This document shows, piece by piece, positions 43,172-53,154 of a stretch of DNA of 64,000 bases (the stretch's first letter is position 1; every line of letters begins with the position of its first letter). This DNA comes from Salvia splendens (Eukaryota > Streptophyta > Magnoliopsida > Lamiales > Lamiaceae), in contig NC_056052.1 of NCBI RefSeq assembly GCF_004379255.2, positions 10,533,708 to 10,597,707 on the forward strand, in the 5' to 3' direction. The translations under genes were made by a program, and so were the position numbers. A model generated the notes under the pieces. It made no database searches, was not told the origin of the DNA, and saw only the letters and a list, made by a program, of their open reading frames with translations.

Positions 43172-43700
43172 CGATTTGCGTGGAGGCGGTAGCGGCGGTG
43201 GCAGCGGAGGCGGCGGTGACAGTGGCGACGGAGGCGGCGGGGGCGGTGGCGACGGATACGGCGGTGACGGTGGCGACGGATACGGCGGTGACGGTGGCGA
43301 CGGCGACGGCGACGACGGAATCGAGGGAGCCACCGAGTGATTTTTTTTAAGTAATGTACTTTTTTTAATGTAATTTTTATTATTAATGTACTTTTTTAAA
43401 ATTTTAGTACTTTTTTAAATTTATTGTACTTTTTAATTTTTTGTATTTTTTTTAAAGTAAAATAGTATTATTAATGTTTCCCGTATATGTCTCGTAAATT
43501 AAATTCCGTATATTGTGTTATTTAGTGATGTGGCTATTGATGTGGCTGGGCTATTTATGATATGGCTGGGCTATGGCTGGGCTATTTCTGATGTGGCAGG
43601 AGGATTTTTAGTATTGATGATGTGGCAGGAGGAGTTTGTGGCTGGGCTATGGCTGAGTTATGGCTGGGCTATTGCTGGGCTATTGCCACTGTGGATACCC
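43172..43700 (+). other. 3' region of the PIF-like element with GGC-repeat tract
   Basis: A GGCGGTGAC/GGCGACGGATAC repeat (43180-43340) can be read as a Gly/Asp-rich peptide in another frame, possibly the former C-terminus of ORF1 after a frameshift. The rest is T-rich 3' sequence and GCTGGGCTAT subterminal repeats. Confidence 0.55.
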
Positions 43701-43852
43701 TAAATCACCTGATTGGTTTATTTAACAAAAAACAAAAATTACCCGAATAGTTTGTTTTTTTCTATATCTGAAAACTTATGGTACCAATTAAATTTAATTT
43801 TTAATAATAGAAGTCCATTATTATCCGAACTAAATACCCATATATATATATA

Positions 43853-44202
43853 CATCCCGGGGTGTGATAAAATACAAACTCTCTAAAATACAAACTATAC
43901 AAACTTTAATCATACTCACTTAATACAATTAATCAAAGGTTAATATAAGAGATTTTTCTAATGTCAACATTTTGACATCGAAAAATCAGAATTTGGACAC
44001 CCTCGTCGACAGAATTTGTACACTCCGTACATCCCTCGGTGACATAATTTGTACATTCCGTTGACATCGACCCCCGGTGACAGAATTTGTACAGTCCGTT
44101 GACATAATTTGTACACTCCGGTGACAGAATTTGTACACTCCGGTGACATAGTTTGTATAGTTTGTATTTTAGAGAGTTTGTATTTGATCACACCTCCATC
44201 CC
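43853..44202. mobile_element. (TA)n-bounded inverted-repeat element 1
   Basis: Bounded by TA runs at 43841-43852 and 44203-44220. Long inverted ends: GGTGTGATAAAATACAAAC at the left, GTTTGTATTTGATCACACC at the right. The interior repeats ACAGAATTTGTACACTCCG units at about 30-bp spacing. No coding region. Confidence 0.85.
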
Positions 44203-44220
44203 TATATATATATATATATA

Positions 44221-44485
44221 GGGTTGTTTTATATACCAAACTAATTTTAAACGCTAAACACCAAACACATCATTATAAAACAACGCGGAGTTCATTACAA
44301 TTTTATTTGTAGTTCATTATAGTGAATTCAAAGATATAAAAACAATGACATCATCTAGCATAATATAAAGATCTGAAGTTCATTATAAGTTTGTTATTAG
44401 TTCATTATAATGAACTCCAGGTTGTCTTATAATGATGTTGTTCGGCGTTTAAGGTTTAAGACTGGTTTGGTATTGATCACAGTCC
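44221..44485. mobile_element. (TA)n-bounded inverted-repeat element 2
   Basis: Left end GGGTTGTTTTATATACCAAAC and right end GTTTGGTATTGATCACAGTCC are imperfect inverted repeats. TA runs flank both sides (44203-44220, 44486-44511). Interior contains several GTTCATTATA motifs. Confidence 0.8.
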
Positions 44486-44511
44486 TATATATATATATAT
44501 ATATATATATA

Positions 44512-44813
44512 GGGATGTATTCATTTCCTTTTTGTATCTTTTGTTCTATTGTTCTTTTTAATCCCAGCCCCACGATTTTGTCATCCGACGGTTAGATTGA
44601 TGCCACGTGTCATTTAATAATGCAAATTTTCAGTTGAATAATGGACACCGACTAATAATGCACCATTATAGTGTAATAATGCAGATTTTCAGTTGAATAA
44701 TGCACACCGACTAATAATGCAAATTTTTCGTCAAATAATGCAGATCATCACAACCATCCAATTCAAGGATCCTAGGGCTGTGATTTAAAAGAACATTGGA
44801 CTGAAAAGCTGCG

Positions 44814-44818
<5 letters not shown>
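44512..44818. mobile_element. (TA)n-bounded element 3
   Basis: Starts GGGATGTATTC and ends GCTGCGAGGGA between TA runs 44486-44511 and 44819-44866. Inside, AATAATGCA repeats with a tandem pair of TTTTCAGTTGAATAATG...ACACCGACTAATAATGCA segments. Inverted ends are weaker than in its neighbours. Confidence 0.65.

Positions 44819-44894
<76 letters not shown>
44819..44894. repeat. Compound (TA)24(GA)14 microsatellite
   Basis: A TA run of 48 bp continues directly into a GA run of 28 bp, between elements 3 and 4 of the chain. Confidence 0.95.
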
Positions 44895-44896
<2 letters not shown>

Positions 44897-44899
<3 letters not shown>

Positions 44900-45663
44900 T
44901 TGTGATCAATGTCAAACCAATTTTAAAGACCGAACTAGAGACCAAATCTGGGCCATTAGATCTAGTTTTTTTGATGAGATGTGCTGCTGTATAAATTTTT
45001 CGGTCTTCATTAGCAGCCCATTTTACTTCATTGTATAGGTTTATTACTTCATTCCGTACGTAATACCTCGAAACTACAACATGTTTTTACTTTCTTTCAG
45101 TAGGTTTTGAAATGATTCAACATATGTTTCATTTGAATTCATTGACCTGAGTTTTTACTTTATTTACATTAAAAAATGTAACTTATTCAAGTGCGTTTAT
45201 TACTTCATTCAGAAACGTTATTACTTCATTGGATAAGGTTTTTACTTCATTCCAGTAGGACTTCAAATGCTTCTACGCATACTTCATTCCAATAATTTAT
45301 TACATCATTCCATGTGTTTATTACACTATATCAGCGTTGTGGCGGTGGTGATAGATATTGTAGAGAGAAAGAACGGCACGCGACGGTGAAACCACATTTA
45401 CGTACAGGAATGAAGTAATAATCCTACTAGAATGAAGTAAAAACCTACTGGAATGAAGTAAAAACCTACTGGAATGAAGTTAAATCTTCGTAACATGTTA
45501 GTATGACTTATTTACCTTCGGATGAATTAAAATAGGCTCGTGATGAAGACGAAAATAATTGATAAATTTGTGCCTCTCATCCATAAAAAACTAGATCTAA
45601 AAACCCTAATTTGGTATGGTTCGGTGGTTCGGTCTTTAAGAGTGGATTTGTGAATAATGGGAC
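44897..45663. mobile_element. (TA)n-bounded inverted-repeat element 4
   Basis: The left arm GTTGTGATCAATGTCAAACC and AAAGACCGAAC is answered at the right by GTTCGGTCTTTAAGAGTGG, and AGATCTAGTTTTTT is also inverted in both arms. The interior repeats TTACTTCATT. Flanking runs are (TA)(GA) on the left and (TA)n at 45664-45695 on the right. Confidence 0.8.
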
Positions 45664-45695
<32 letters not shown>

Positions 45696-45876
45696 GGGTA
45701 GTGATCAATGTATAACTAATCTTAAGTGTATAACTAGAGAACAAATCTCAGCCACACATCTTAATGAAAGAAATATTAATTATTTGAATAATGTAAAATA
45801 GGCCAAGGGTATTTTTGGAAATTAAATTATCAAATTTAAATGAATTACGCAGATTCCTTTCATTCTCATTATAAAA

Positions 45877-46092
45877 ATGGCCTTCTCCCCCGGCGACTCG
45901 CTGTTCTTCACCGATGAAGGCGGCGACGATGTAGGCTCCGCCGCCGAACTCATCATCCGCCTCCACCCTACCAACACCACGCTCAAACCTTCAACCTGTG
46001 CAGCGGGCGCAGGGCTCCCCGGCGCATTCGCCACGTTACAGCGGCAATTAGCAATTGCAATTCATCCATATTTCGTCAATTATTTGATCGCA
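45877..46092 (+). pseudogene. GC-rich exon-like fragment inside element 5, unidentified
   Basis: From ATG at 45877 about 70 codons (MAFSPGDSLFFTDEGGDDVG, LPGAFATLQRQLAIAIHP) are GC-rich in strongly AT-rich surroundings. The frame then runs into AT-rich DNA. I do not recognise the protein; composition and codon use suggest a captured host first exon. It may equally be a chance ORF. Confidence 0.35.
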
Positions 46093-46565
46093 TCTGCAAG
46101 ATCTGATCTCAATAAGAAAGAACTATGGTGGATTCATGCGATTTATGCTATTCAAATTAAGATTACTATGAAATTGATCATTTGCACTGTTCATAGAATC
46201 GAACATTTTGATCGATTCTAGTTTGTGATAGCACCTCGTTAATGGTGATTCTAGTTTTTGATACATGGCTATAATTTCATTGGATGATTATTGTAAATTG
46301 TAAGTATGAACTATTTCGGTATTGTTTGATCTACGCAACTGGAAATTGTATGTTGTGATTGGAATACAAGTAGGAATTTGTGTGCGTGTGAATTGTATAA
46401 TTTGCAAGATTTGCAGTTTGTTAAGCACTTGTGAATTGCATATTTGCAAGATTATGAAGATGAAAATAAAAAAAAATTGCACAAATTAAGACGAATCGGG
46501 CAAAAAGTAGCTTAATTATTCAGCAAAGGAAAATGGATTTCGATACCTTCCAATTCATAACCCTG

Positions 46566-46895
46566 AAATACATCACTCTTACTCAGATTTTACTTCACTC
46601 TTGTTCACAAAACACATCACTCGTAGCATGACTTTACTTCACTCTTGTTTACAAAACACATCACCCTTATTCTGATTTTACTTCACTCTTGTTTACAAAA
46701 CACATCACTCTTATTCTGATTTTACTTCACTCTTGTTCACAAAACACATCACTCTTATTCTGATTTTACTTCACTCTTGTTCACAAAACACTTCACTCTT
46801 GTTCAGAAAACACTTCACTCTTGTTCACAAAACACATCACTCTTATTCTGATTTTACTTCACTCTTGTTCACAAAACACATCACTCTTATTCAGA
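46566..46895. repeat. Minisatellite array 1, 44-bp unit built from 22-bp halves
   Basis: Units such as AAAACACATCACTCTTATTC plus TGATTTTACTTCACTCTTGT alternate with 22-bp half units (AAAACACTTCACTCTTGTTC). About seven units are present. Confidence 0.92.
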
Positions 46896-47147
46896 GAGGA
46901 AAGCACGGTTTGATCCAATGGCTATCCTTGCTCCTGGCCAGAAAATATTTTCAAGAAATTAGCAGCACTCATGATAATATTCATATTTTTTTAAAATTTT
47001 TTGTTTTGTATTGTTATATTCTGCGTGTATCTGTATTAGGTTTAAGGAGTTTTGATTTGAATTGGTGAAAGCAGAATGTAAATGAATTTGTGGAGGAAAT
47101 TTTGATTTTGATTTTGATATTTTTGTTTTGGGGTGTGATATTTTGTT

Positions 47148-47711
47148 TTACTTCACTCTTGTTCACAAAACACATCACTATTGTTCAGAAAACACTTCAC
47201 TCTTGTTCACAAAACACATCACTCTTATTCTGATTTTACTTCACTCTTGTTCACAAAACACATCACTCTTATTCTGATTTTACTTCACTCTTGTTCACAA
47301 AACACTTCACTCTTGTTCAGAAAACACTTCACTCTTGTTTACAAAACACATCACTCTTATTCCGATTTTATTTCACTCTTAGTTACAAAACACATCACTC
47401 TTATTCTGATTTTACTTCACTCTTGTTTACAAAACACATCACTCTTATTCTGATTTTACTTCACTCTTGTTTACAAAACACATCACTCTTATTATGATTT
47501 TACTTCACTCTCGTTTACAAAACACATCACTCTTAACATGATTTTACTTCACTCTCGTTAACAAAACACATCACTCATAGCATGATTTTACTTCACTCTT
47601 GTTTACAAAACACATCCCTATTAACATGATTTTACTTCACTCTCGTTAACAAAACACATCACTATTAGCATGATTTTACTTCACTCTTGTTAACAAAACA
47701 CATCACTATAA
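47148..47711. repeat. Minisatellite array 2, same 44-bp family
   Basis: About thirteen units continue the family after a 250-bp interruption. Variants in the right part replace TTATTCTGATTTT by TTAACATGATTTT or TTAGCATGATTTT. Apparent ORFs across the array are translation of the repeat only. Confidence 0.92.
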
Positions 47712-47984
47712 GCTCACATGCAAAAAAAAACCATTAAAGAAAGGACAAACAAACTGATGCATTCCATAATGAAAATATTACACTTCCATTATCTGATTAT
47801 CATCAGATTTACACTAAGATCATCATCGGTTCATCATCACACTTACAAAAATAACAACAGTGTAATTAATTAATCAGCTAATGAATATGTAATTAAGGTG
47901 CAGGAAAAGCATCATCCACCATCGCTGAGAAATTTAAATTATATAGCTCTTCAATTATATAATTAATCAGATTTGGATGATTTT

Positions 47985-48206
47985 TCACTGTTGATTGGTT
48001 GCTATCTCGATCGAGTTCTTCTCGCGCTGCAGCCGCTGAATCATCGCCATCGCTTCCTCCGCGGTCGTGGCAGAGGCCGACCTCTCTCTCTCCACCTCCG
48101 CGAGAGCCGCATCCGCTCTCCGCCGCTCCATCTTCACCAATCCCTCAATGCCGACACCTCTGAATCGTAATTTCACCTCTCTCTGATACTGAGGCATGCT
48201 TTCCAT
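47985..48206 (-). pseudogene. GTD-binding (zein-binding, DUF593) domain fragment of a host gene
   Basis: Residues 27-65 (RRRADAALAEVERERSASAT, TAEEAMAMIQRLQREK) carry the heptad pattern and the ERSASATTAEEAMAMI signature of the plant GTD-binding family. In this family the domain binds myosin XI and is found in membrane-anchored cargo receptors. Only part of the domain is present, and the flanks are AT-rich non-coding DNA within a transposable element. This suggests capture of a host exon rather than a functional gene. Confidence 0.72.
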
Positions 48207-48467
48207 CTGATTTTCGCTTCAATTTCGCATCAATGACCTTTTTGATCTATCAACACTAGAAATATCAATTGGAAACCAGAGAGAAGAGAAGGTTTTGAAG
48301 CTGAAGGAAATCAGCAAAAAGAGGGCGAAAATCTCGGATATTACTTTGAAATTCCAAACGCAAAAAATCCGAATCCGAAATGATAATAAACATAGGATAA
48401 TCCAAAAATATTACAGAATCCATTGGATCTGTGTGATACTAATTGATTTTGGAGAAGAGGGAAACGG

Positions 48468-48503
48468 GAAGAGAAGAAGAGAAGAAGAGAAGAAGAGAAG
48501 AAG
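48468..48503 (+). repeat. GAAGA-type simple repeat
   Basis: Nine-base GAAGAAGAG units repeat about four times. Confidence 0.85.
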
Positions 48504-48887
48504 CGATTTCTTTCAAGTGAATTGAATTTGCAATGACGTAACCTAATTTTAGCTGTCAATGACCATTATACCCCCGCTTTGTTATTGTGGAGTAAATTTG
48601 TTTGAGAGAGAACTAATTTCTCCTTTAAATTATAAAATTACATGTATTAATATTAGCCCTTGATTTTCTTGATCTTGTGGCTATGATTTGTTCTCTAGTT
48701 ATAGGTTTAAGGGATGTTTGCCATAAATCACTACCCTATATATATATATATATATAATGGTTATAGACTTCTAGATTATTGAGTGTATTTCAAATTGTCG
48801 ACAATTTTTGGTTATAAAACAAATTATCATCTTCGATCGTTTAATGAAATAACACCATAAAAATGTCCCACTAATATTTTTTTGCAA

Positions 48888-50076
48888 GAGAAAAGATAAA
48901 TGTACATAAATTGTAATGCTTCAAGATTTACATTTACGAACAATGAAAACTTTTAAAATATTTATATATGTCAATATGATTTATGTAATACTTTTGTTAA
49001 TAACTAAACTACCTATGAAAATCATATTTAAAATATGATTAACTAAATTACCAGTGTGCTTCTTTTTAAATTTAAAAAGCCTATGTATACGAATTCAATT
49101 TTATTTTTTTTAGAAAAGGCGTTGGTAATAATTGAACATACCAAAAATTCATTGATAATTATGAAAAATATGATTATAATATATGCATGAACATATTGCA
49201 ACAATGGTTAATTTCAAGTTATAGTATAACAAACATTCGATATTACCCATTGAATACAACAACACCGTGAAAATAATACTAGTATAAAATTATTATTATG
49301 GTTTCAAGTATTCACCTTCACAAATATTCATAAAAATACTCTTAAACGAAATTCATTGTCGTACAATCGTTTATGTCACAATATCCCAATAATAATTTAA
49401 CTATTTTTAATACATTATAATTAATATTAATATTAAAAATTTGATTTTTTTTTAAAAATAGTCCATTGCACTTGAATACTTTTCTAAAAAATATTATCTC
49501 CGTTATAATAATGTATTTATGTATCTATGTCTTTATAAATATTTTATATTTTCAGTAACAGTACAAATTTGATTAGTTGATGTCATATATCGTCGTCTTT
49601 TCTATATATGTGCACGGAATCTTACTTTAATTACATAAATTCATAAACTGCCAATTTAACGTAATTATTTCTACTGTGTAAATAATGTAAGAAATTCATG
49701 ATAAATGTATATAATTGTACGTACATAACTGAACTTTTTTTTAACATGTTACATTGAAAATCATTTTATAAACATTAATAGATTTAAAATAAATTTCATA
49801 CTAATCATTTTGCAACACTTTGAAAAAAATTAAATTTTAACTTAAATATTTATATATTTAAGCAAAAAAATAATTTTCTTACTAAATATGGTATAATTAA
49901 TTCAAATCAAGCTCGAAATCATGTTACGGTTAGACATAAAATTTATATATCAGTTCTTTCTTATTACTACATATAATAAAATATATAACAAAACTAATTT
50001 TAAATTAAATTCACTTAAATATAAAAATTTAATGATATTATGTATATGTACAATTTATGTACATTTATCTTTTCTC
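48888..50076. mobile_element. Element with 28-bp perfect terminal inverted repeats, unclassified
   Basis: The 28-bp arm beginning GAGAAAAGATAAATGTACAT at 48888 occurs in exact inverse at 50049-50076. The 1.2-kb interior is AT-rich and non-coding. No matching flanking duplication is visible, so the superfamily is open (a MULE-type non-autonomous element is one option). Confidence 0.7.
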
Positions 50077-50932
50077 ATATTATAATTAGGTATAGGAGAT
50101 TTGCATGTATATGTAAGGTTATATATATATCAATTATACACATCTATTACTATTATTTTTTAATTTATAATAGACCTTCCTATGAAAGGAATTCATAAAT
50201 TAGTCAAATTACTTTATTACATAATGACTAAAACACATAAAGCACTACATATTTGATTCTTATCATCCAACAGATTTCCTAATATTTATTTCATTTACAT
50301 TTAATAAAAAATCAATCGAAATATTCAGTTAAATGTTAAATGATTTACAGATTACAAAAATCTTAGCAAAACAATAGATTTTTTTGGAGTAAACTATGTG
50401 GTTTAAAAGATAATTTCAATAATTATATCTTTTAATAAATAAATATTGAATAATTATATAATAATTTATTTTTGTATACGCCGTAGGATTGAGTGCTAGA
50501 GATTTAGCTGAATAAAATGTCAAAAAGCTTAATGAAGGAACCAATCGTATTAACTTCATAATTGATATATAGTTGACTAAATTATCACCGGATTAGATTT
50601 TTTGTGTAATTTTGAAAACTCATGTATATATCCAACTTTAATTTGGAGTGTAAAAGCCCACGGCTAATTAATCGTAACCAATACCCACAAATAATTATAA
50701 AAATAATTATTAAAAAGAGTAAATCCTTAAACTATTTGGATGAGATTTCCTATCTCATAATCATTTATGGTACCCATTATGTGATCATAGTTTAATCGTT
50801 TATAGCTCACCAGGATTGAATTTTGTTTTAAAAAAGTAACTTTTTACAATAAATTATTGACAAAACAAATCGTATTGATATCATACTTAATATGGTTGAC
50901 TATAGCATATGGTTGTTTTTAATTTTGAAAAC
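50077..50932. other. Intergenic, no gene seen
   Basis: Very AT-rich sequence without recognisable features. Confidence 0.6.
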
Positions 50933-50935
50933 TTA

Positions 50936-52740
50936 GAGCATGCACAACGGTGGACGGATGGCGTCCGTCCGTCCGTGCCGCTGGCAAGAACGAGGTCCGC
51001 CGCCGCTGGCACGGCGCTGCTCGCTGCATCGAGCACGTCCGTGCCAGCGAGCAGGCGACGTGGCGAGCAGTGATTGGGCAACGGCATAGCCATTGCCTTT
51101 GATTTTTTTTGTTTATTAAAAATCGGTTTTTAATTAAAAAAACCGATTAAAAAAAAATTCACTTCCCAAAAAAATATATCCGTTTTTTACCGTTTTTTTC
51201 ACTTTTTATTTTTTTCCCCCAAAAATACACATTTTCATCTATAAATACCCCACTTTCACACCAAAAAATTCACACCAAACTATACAAATCTCATCTTCAT
51301 TCTCCCATATTCATTCTCATCTTCATTCTCCCATATCCATTCTCATCTTCATTCTCTCATATCCATTCTCAATCTTTCTTCTACTCCTACATCATAACAA
51401 TGTCCGGCCAATGCGATGACCCCCGCCCTCCCACGGTTGGAACCCCGAATGGTTCGGTTCACAACCGTTTCCTAGTCCGGAAACGGAATACCCAAAGTTC
51501 GGGGGTTCCGAGTGGCTACCGGCCATACCCAATCGACGACCAAGGTGCCCTCGAAGGGCGATACGGGTGGACACCGGAGCCTAGGCCGACCACCCCCTCC
51601 CAAACTCCGACTCCTCCTACTTGCGGTGTCTGCACACCGTACACTCCGGTGGAGATGGATAAATTGTTTACAGCGTACTTGGAAATCTCCGAAGATCCAG
51701 TGGTTGGCACGAACCAATCCGGCGATCACTTTTGGTGGTGCATCGCTCACCGGTACAATGAAAATCGGCTGCCAGGAACGGTCGAGCGCAACGAGAGTAT
51801 GGTGCGCAACGCCATCTTCCGAGCCAACGATGAAATTGGCAAGTTCAATGGCTATTTCCTCCAGGAAGAGGGGAATGTCGGGAGCGGCCGGAGCGAGGTC
51901 GACATCATCACTGCCGCGATGAGCACCTACCAATCCATGAACTACAAGCCGTTCAAGTACCTCAACGTTTGGCAGGAGACGCGGACGCACCCGAAGTATA
52001 TGGGAGGCATAACATCCTCCTCTAGCGTCTCCTCCAAACGATCAAGGTCGGTATCCCTATCCGACGCTGGCTCCGAAGAAGTGGCTAGCCAACTCGCCGG
52101 AGCTAACTTGGGTAGCCCCGACGCCGGCCCGAGCGGTTCCCAACGCCGACCGCAAGGAAGGAAGAAGGCGGCGGCCAACCGCCGTCGAGCCGCGGCTGCA
52201 ACCGCCGATGCTCCAGTTCCCGCTCCCGTTCCCGTTCCATTTGCGCCACCTCCACCCCCACCAACTCGTTGTGGCAGCTTTTGGCCCAACTCAATATGGC
52301 CGATAGGTCCACTATGACCCCCTCGCAACTTCAATCGCACGAGGCCATGATATTGGGCCTCCAAAGACAATTGGGGGTAGTGCCGCCGGATGAGTAGTCG
52401 TCCACGGGGGTATTTTTAGCTTTTAATTATGTAATTTTTAATTTTTAGGAGTTTAATTATGTAATTTTTTATTTTTAGTATTTTAATTATGTAATTTTTA
52501 ATTTTTAGGATTTTAATTATGTCTTTTTATTTTATTTGTAATTTGTAATATTTATTGTGGTTTTTAATGAATTTTAATATTATGGAAATGTTTTTGTTTA
52601 ATTGAATTTTAAATTGAATTGTGCTCGTCCTTGCGGAAGAGCACAGCTGTGGGTGTTGTGCTCTGCCCAGAGAGCAGGTAGAAAAAGTGGGGTCGGGCCC
52701 ACAACCGTGCTCGCTGGCAAGAGCACGGTTGTGGATGCTC
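50936..52740 (+). mobile_element. PIF/Harbinger-like element, copy 2, ORF1 only (TSD TTA)
   Basis: TTA is duplicated at 50933-50935 and 52741-52743, and ends GAGCATGCACAACGG / CCGTTGTGGATGCTC-like (right: CACGGTTGTGGATGCTC) are inverted repeats. Subterminal DNA holds GTGCCAGCGAGCAGG and CCGCTGGCA palindromes. It is closely related to copy 1 at 1864-3595, better preserved, and again without a transposase ORF. Confidence 0.93.
51400..52397 (+). CDS. PIF-like ORF1 (Myb/SANT-like, NAM-associated type), nearly intact
   Basis: The open frame runs 51400-52317 (305 residues). It contains PYTPVEMDKLFTAYLEISED, SGDHFWWCIAHRYNENRLPG, NESMVRNAIFRANDEIGKFN and FKYLNVWQETRTHPKYMGG, then a Ser/Arg-rich stretch and a Pro-rich tail. 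These correspond to the DNA-binding ORF1 of PIF/Harbinger elements, often annotated in plants as GST T3-like. Comparison with copy 1 shows that codons 8 to about 28 are out of the ancestral frame (a base lost in the C run at 51421-51424). The C-terminus also shifts in a C run near 52254-52262; the ancestral ending LGVVPPDE stops at 52397. TATAAATACCCC at about 51240 is a likely TATA box. Confidence 0.85.
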
Positions 52741-52821
52741 TTAAGGGCAACAATTTAATTTTAATTTTTAATTATAAAGTCATGATTGACCGAATGTAAC
52801 CAAAGCTCATGAAAAATTATA

Positions 52822-53007
52822 CTTTCTCCGTCCCAAAGTAGTCGTGGCATATCTTTTGTGTAGGGGATTTAAGAAATTGATTTGTTAAAGGTTAAAGTGG
52901 AGAGAGAATAATGTAAGAGATGAAATAAACTTTTTACAAAAAATAAAATGACTCAACTATATTGGGACAAAAAAAAATACGACTCAACTACCTTGGGACG
53001 TAGGGAG
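52822..53007. mobile_element. Stowaway-like MITE
   Basis: CTTTCTCCGTCCCAAAGTAG on the left pairs with CTACCTTGGGACGTAGGGAG on the right; TA flanks both ends. A duplicate right motif (CTATATTGGGAC) lies inward. Confidence 0.85.
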
Positions 53008-53015
53008 TATAATAC

Positions 53016-53150
53016 TATTTCCTCTGTCTCATAGGAGTCCTATTTAGTTTATCCACAGATTTGAAAAATATGTAACGAAAAGTGAGTTGAATATATTAGT
53101 GGGATGTGAGTCCAACTCCCACTTATATACTCCATTAGTATTTTTGCGAG
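53016..53150. repeat. Left part of a Stowaway-like MITE
   Basis: CTATTTCCTCTGTCTCATAGG starts a MITE-like sequence that is interrupted by a LINE. A possible right end (AATAGAACGAAGGGACTA) lies beyond the LINE at about 54787-54804. Confidence 0.4.
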
Positions 53151-53154
53151 TATT

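Larger units (their letters stand above)
41520..43700 (+). mobile_element. PIF/Harbinger-like element with nearly intact ORF1 (TSD TAA)
   Basis: TAA is duplicated at 41517-41519 and 43701-43703. Ends GGCTATCCACAATGG and CCACTGTGGATACCC are inverted repeats. Left subterminal DNA is full of GGCGCTAGGCGG-type palindromes; right subterminal DNA repeats GCTGGGCTATNG. A single ORF1 is present and there is no DDE transposase, so it would depend on one supplied elsewhere. Confidence 0.92.
45696..48736. mobile_element. (TA)n-bounded inverted-repeat element 5 (3 kb, carries host-like sequence)
   Basis: The left arm GGGTAGTGATCAATG, then CTAGAGAACAAATC, is inverted at the right (GATTTGTTCTCTAGTTATAG, then ATCACTACCC). 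TA runs flank both sides (45664-45695, 48737-48756). It contains a GC-rich exon-like block, two minisatellite arrays and a coiled-coil gene fragment, with no transposase. It looks like a non-autonomous element that captured host DNA. Confidence 0.82.

Noticed and set aside
43152..43340. Gly/Asp-rich 62-residue ORF as an independent gene
   Set aside because: It overlaps the end of PIF-like ORF1 and its 3' GGC repeat; it is more likely a frameshifted tail of ORF1 or simple repeat.
45822..46221. Possible KNOX-type homeodomain gene N-terminus in element 5
   Set aside because: The segment LQRQLAIAIHPYFVNYLIA resembles a KNOX1 helix only weakly and no second block follows, so no family was assigned.
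46733..47497. ORFs encoding repeated HITLILILLHSC-type peptides
   Set aside because: They are read-through of the minisatellite; the 44-bp unit cycles the frame, and no start context or homology supports a protein.
46566..47711. CRISPR-like array of direct repeats
   Set aside because: Units are contiguous 22/44-bp minisatellite copies without unique spacers, in a plant nuclear context.
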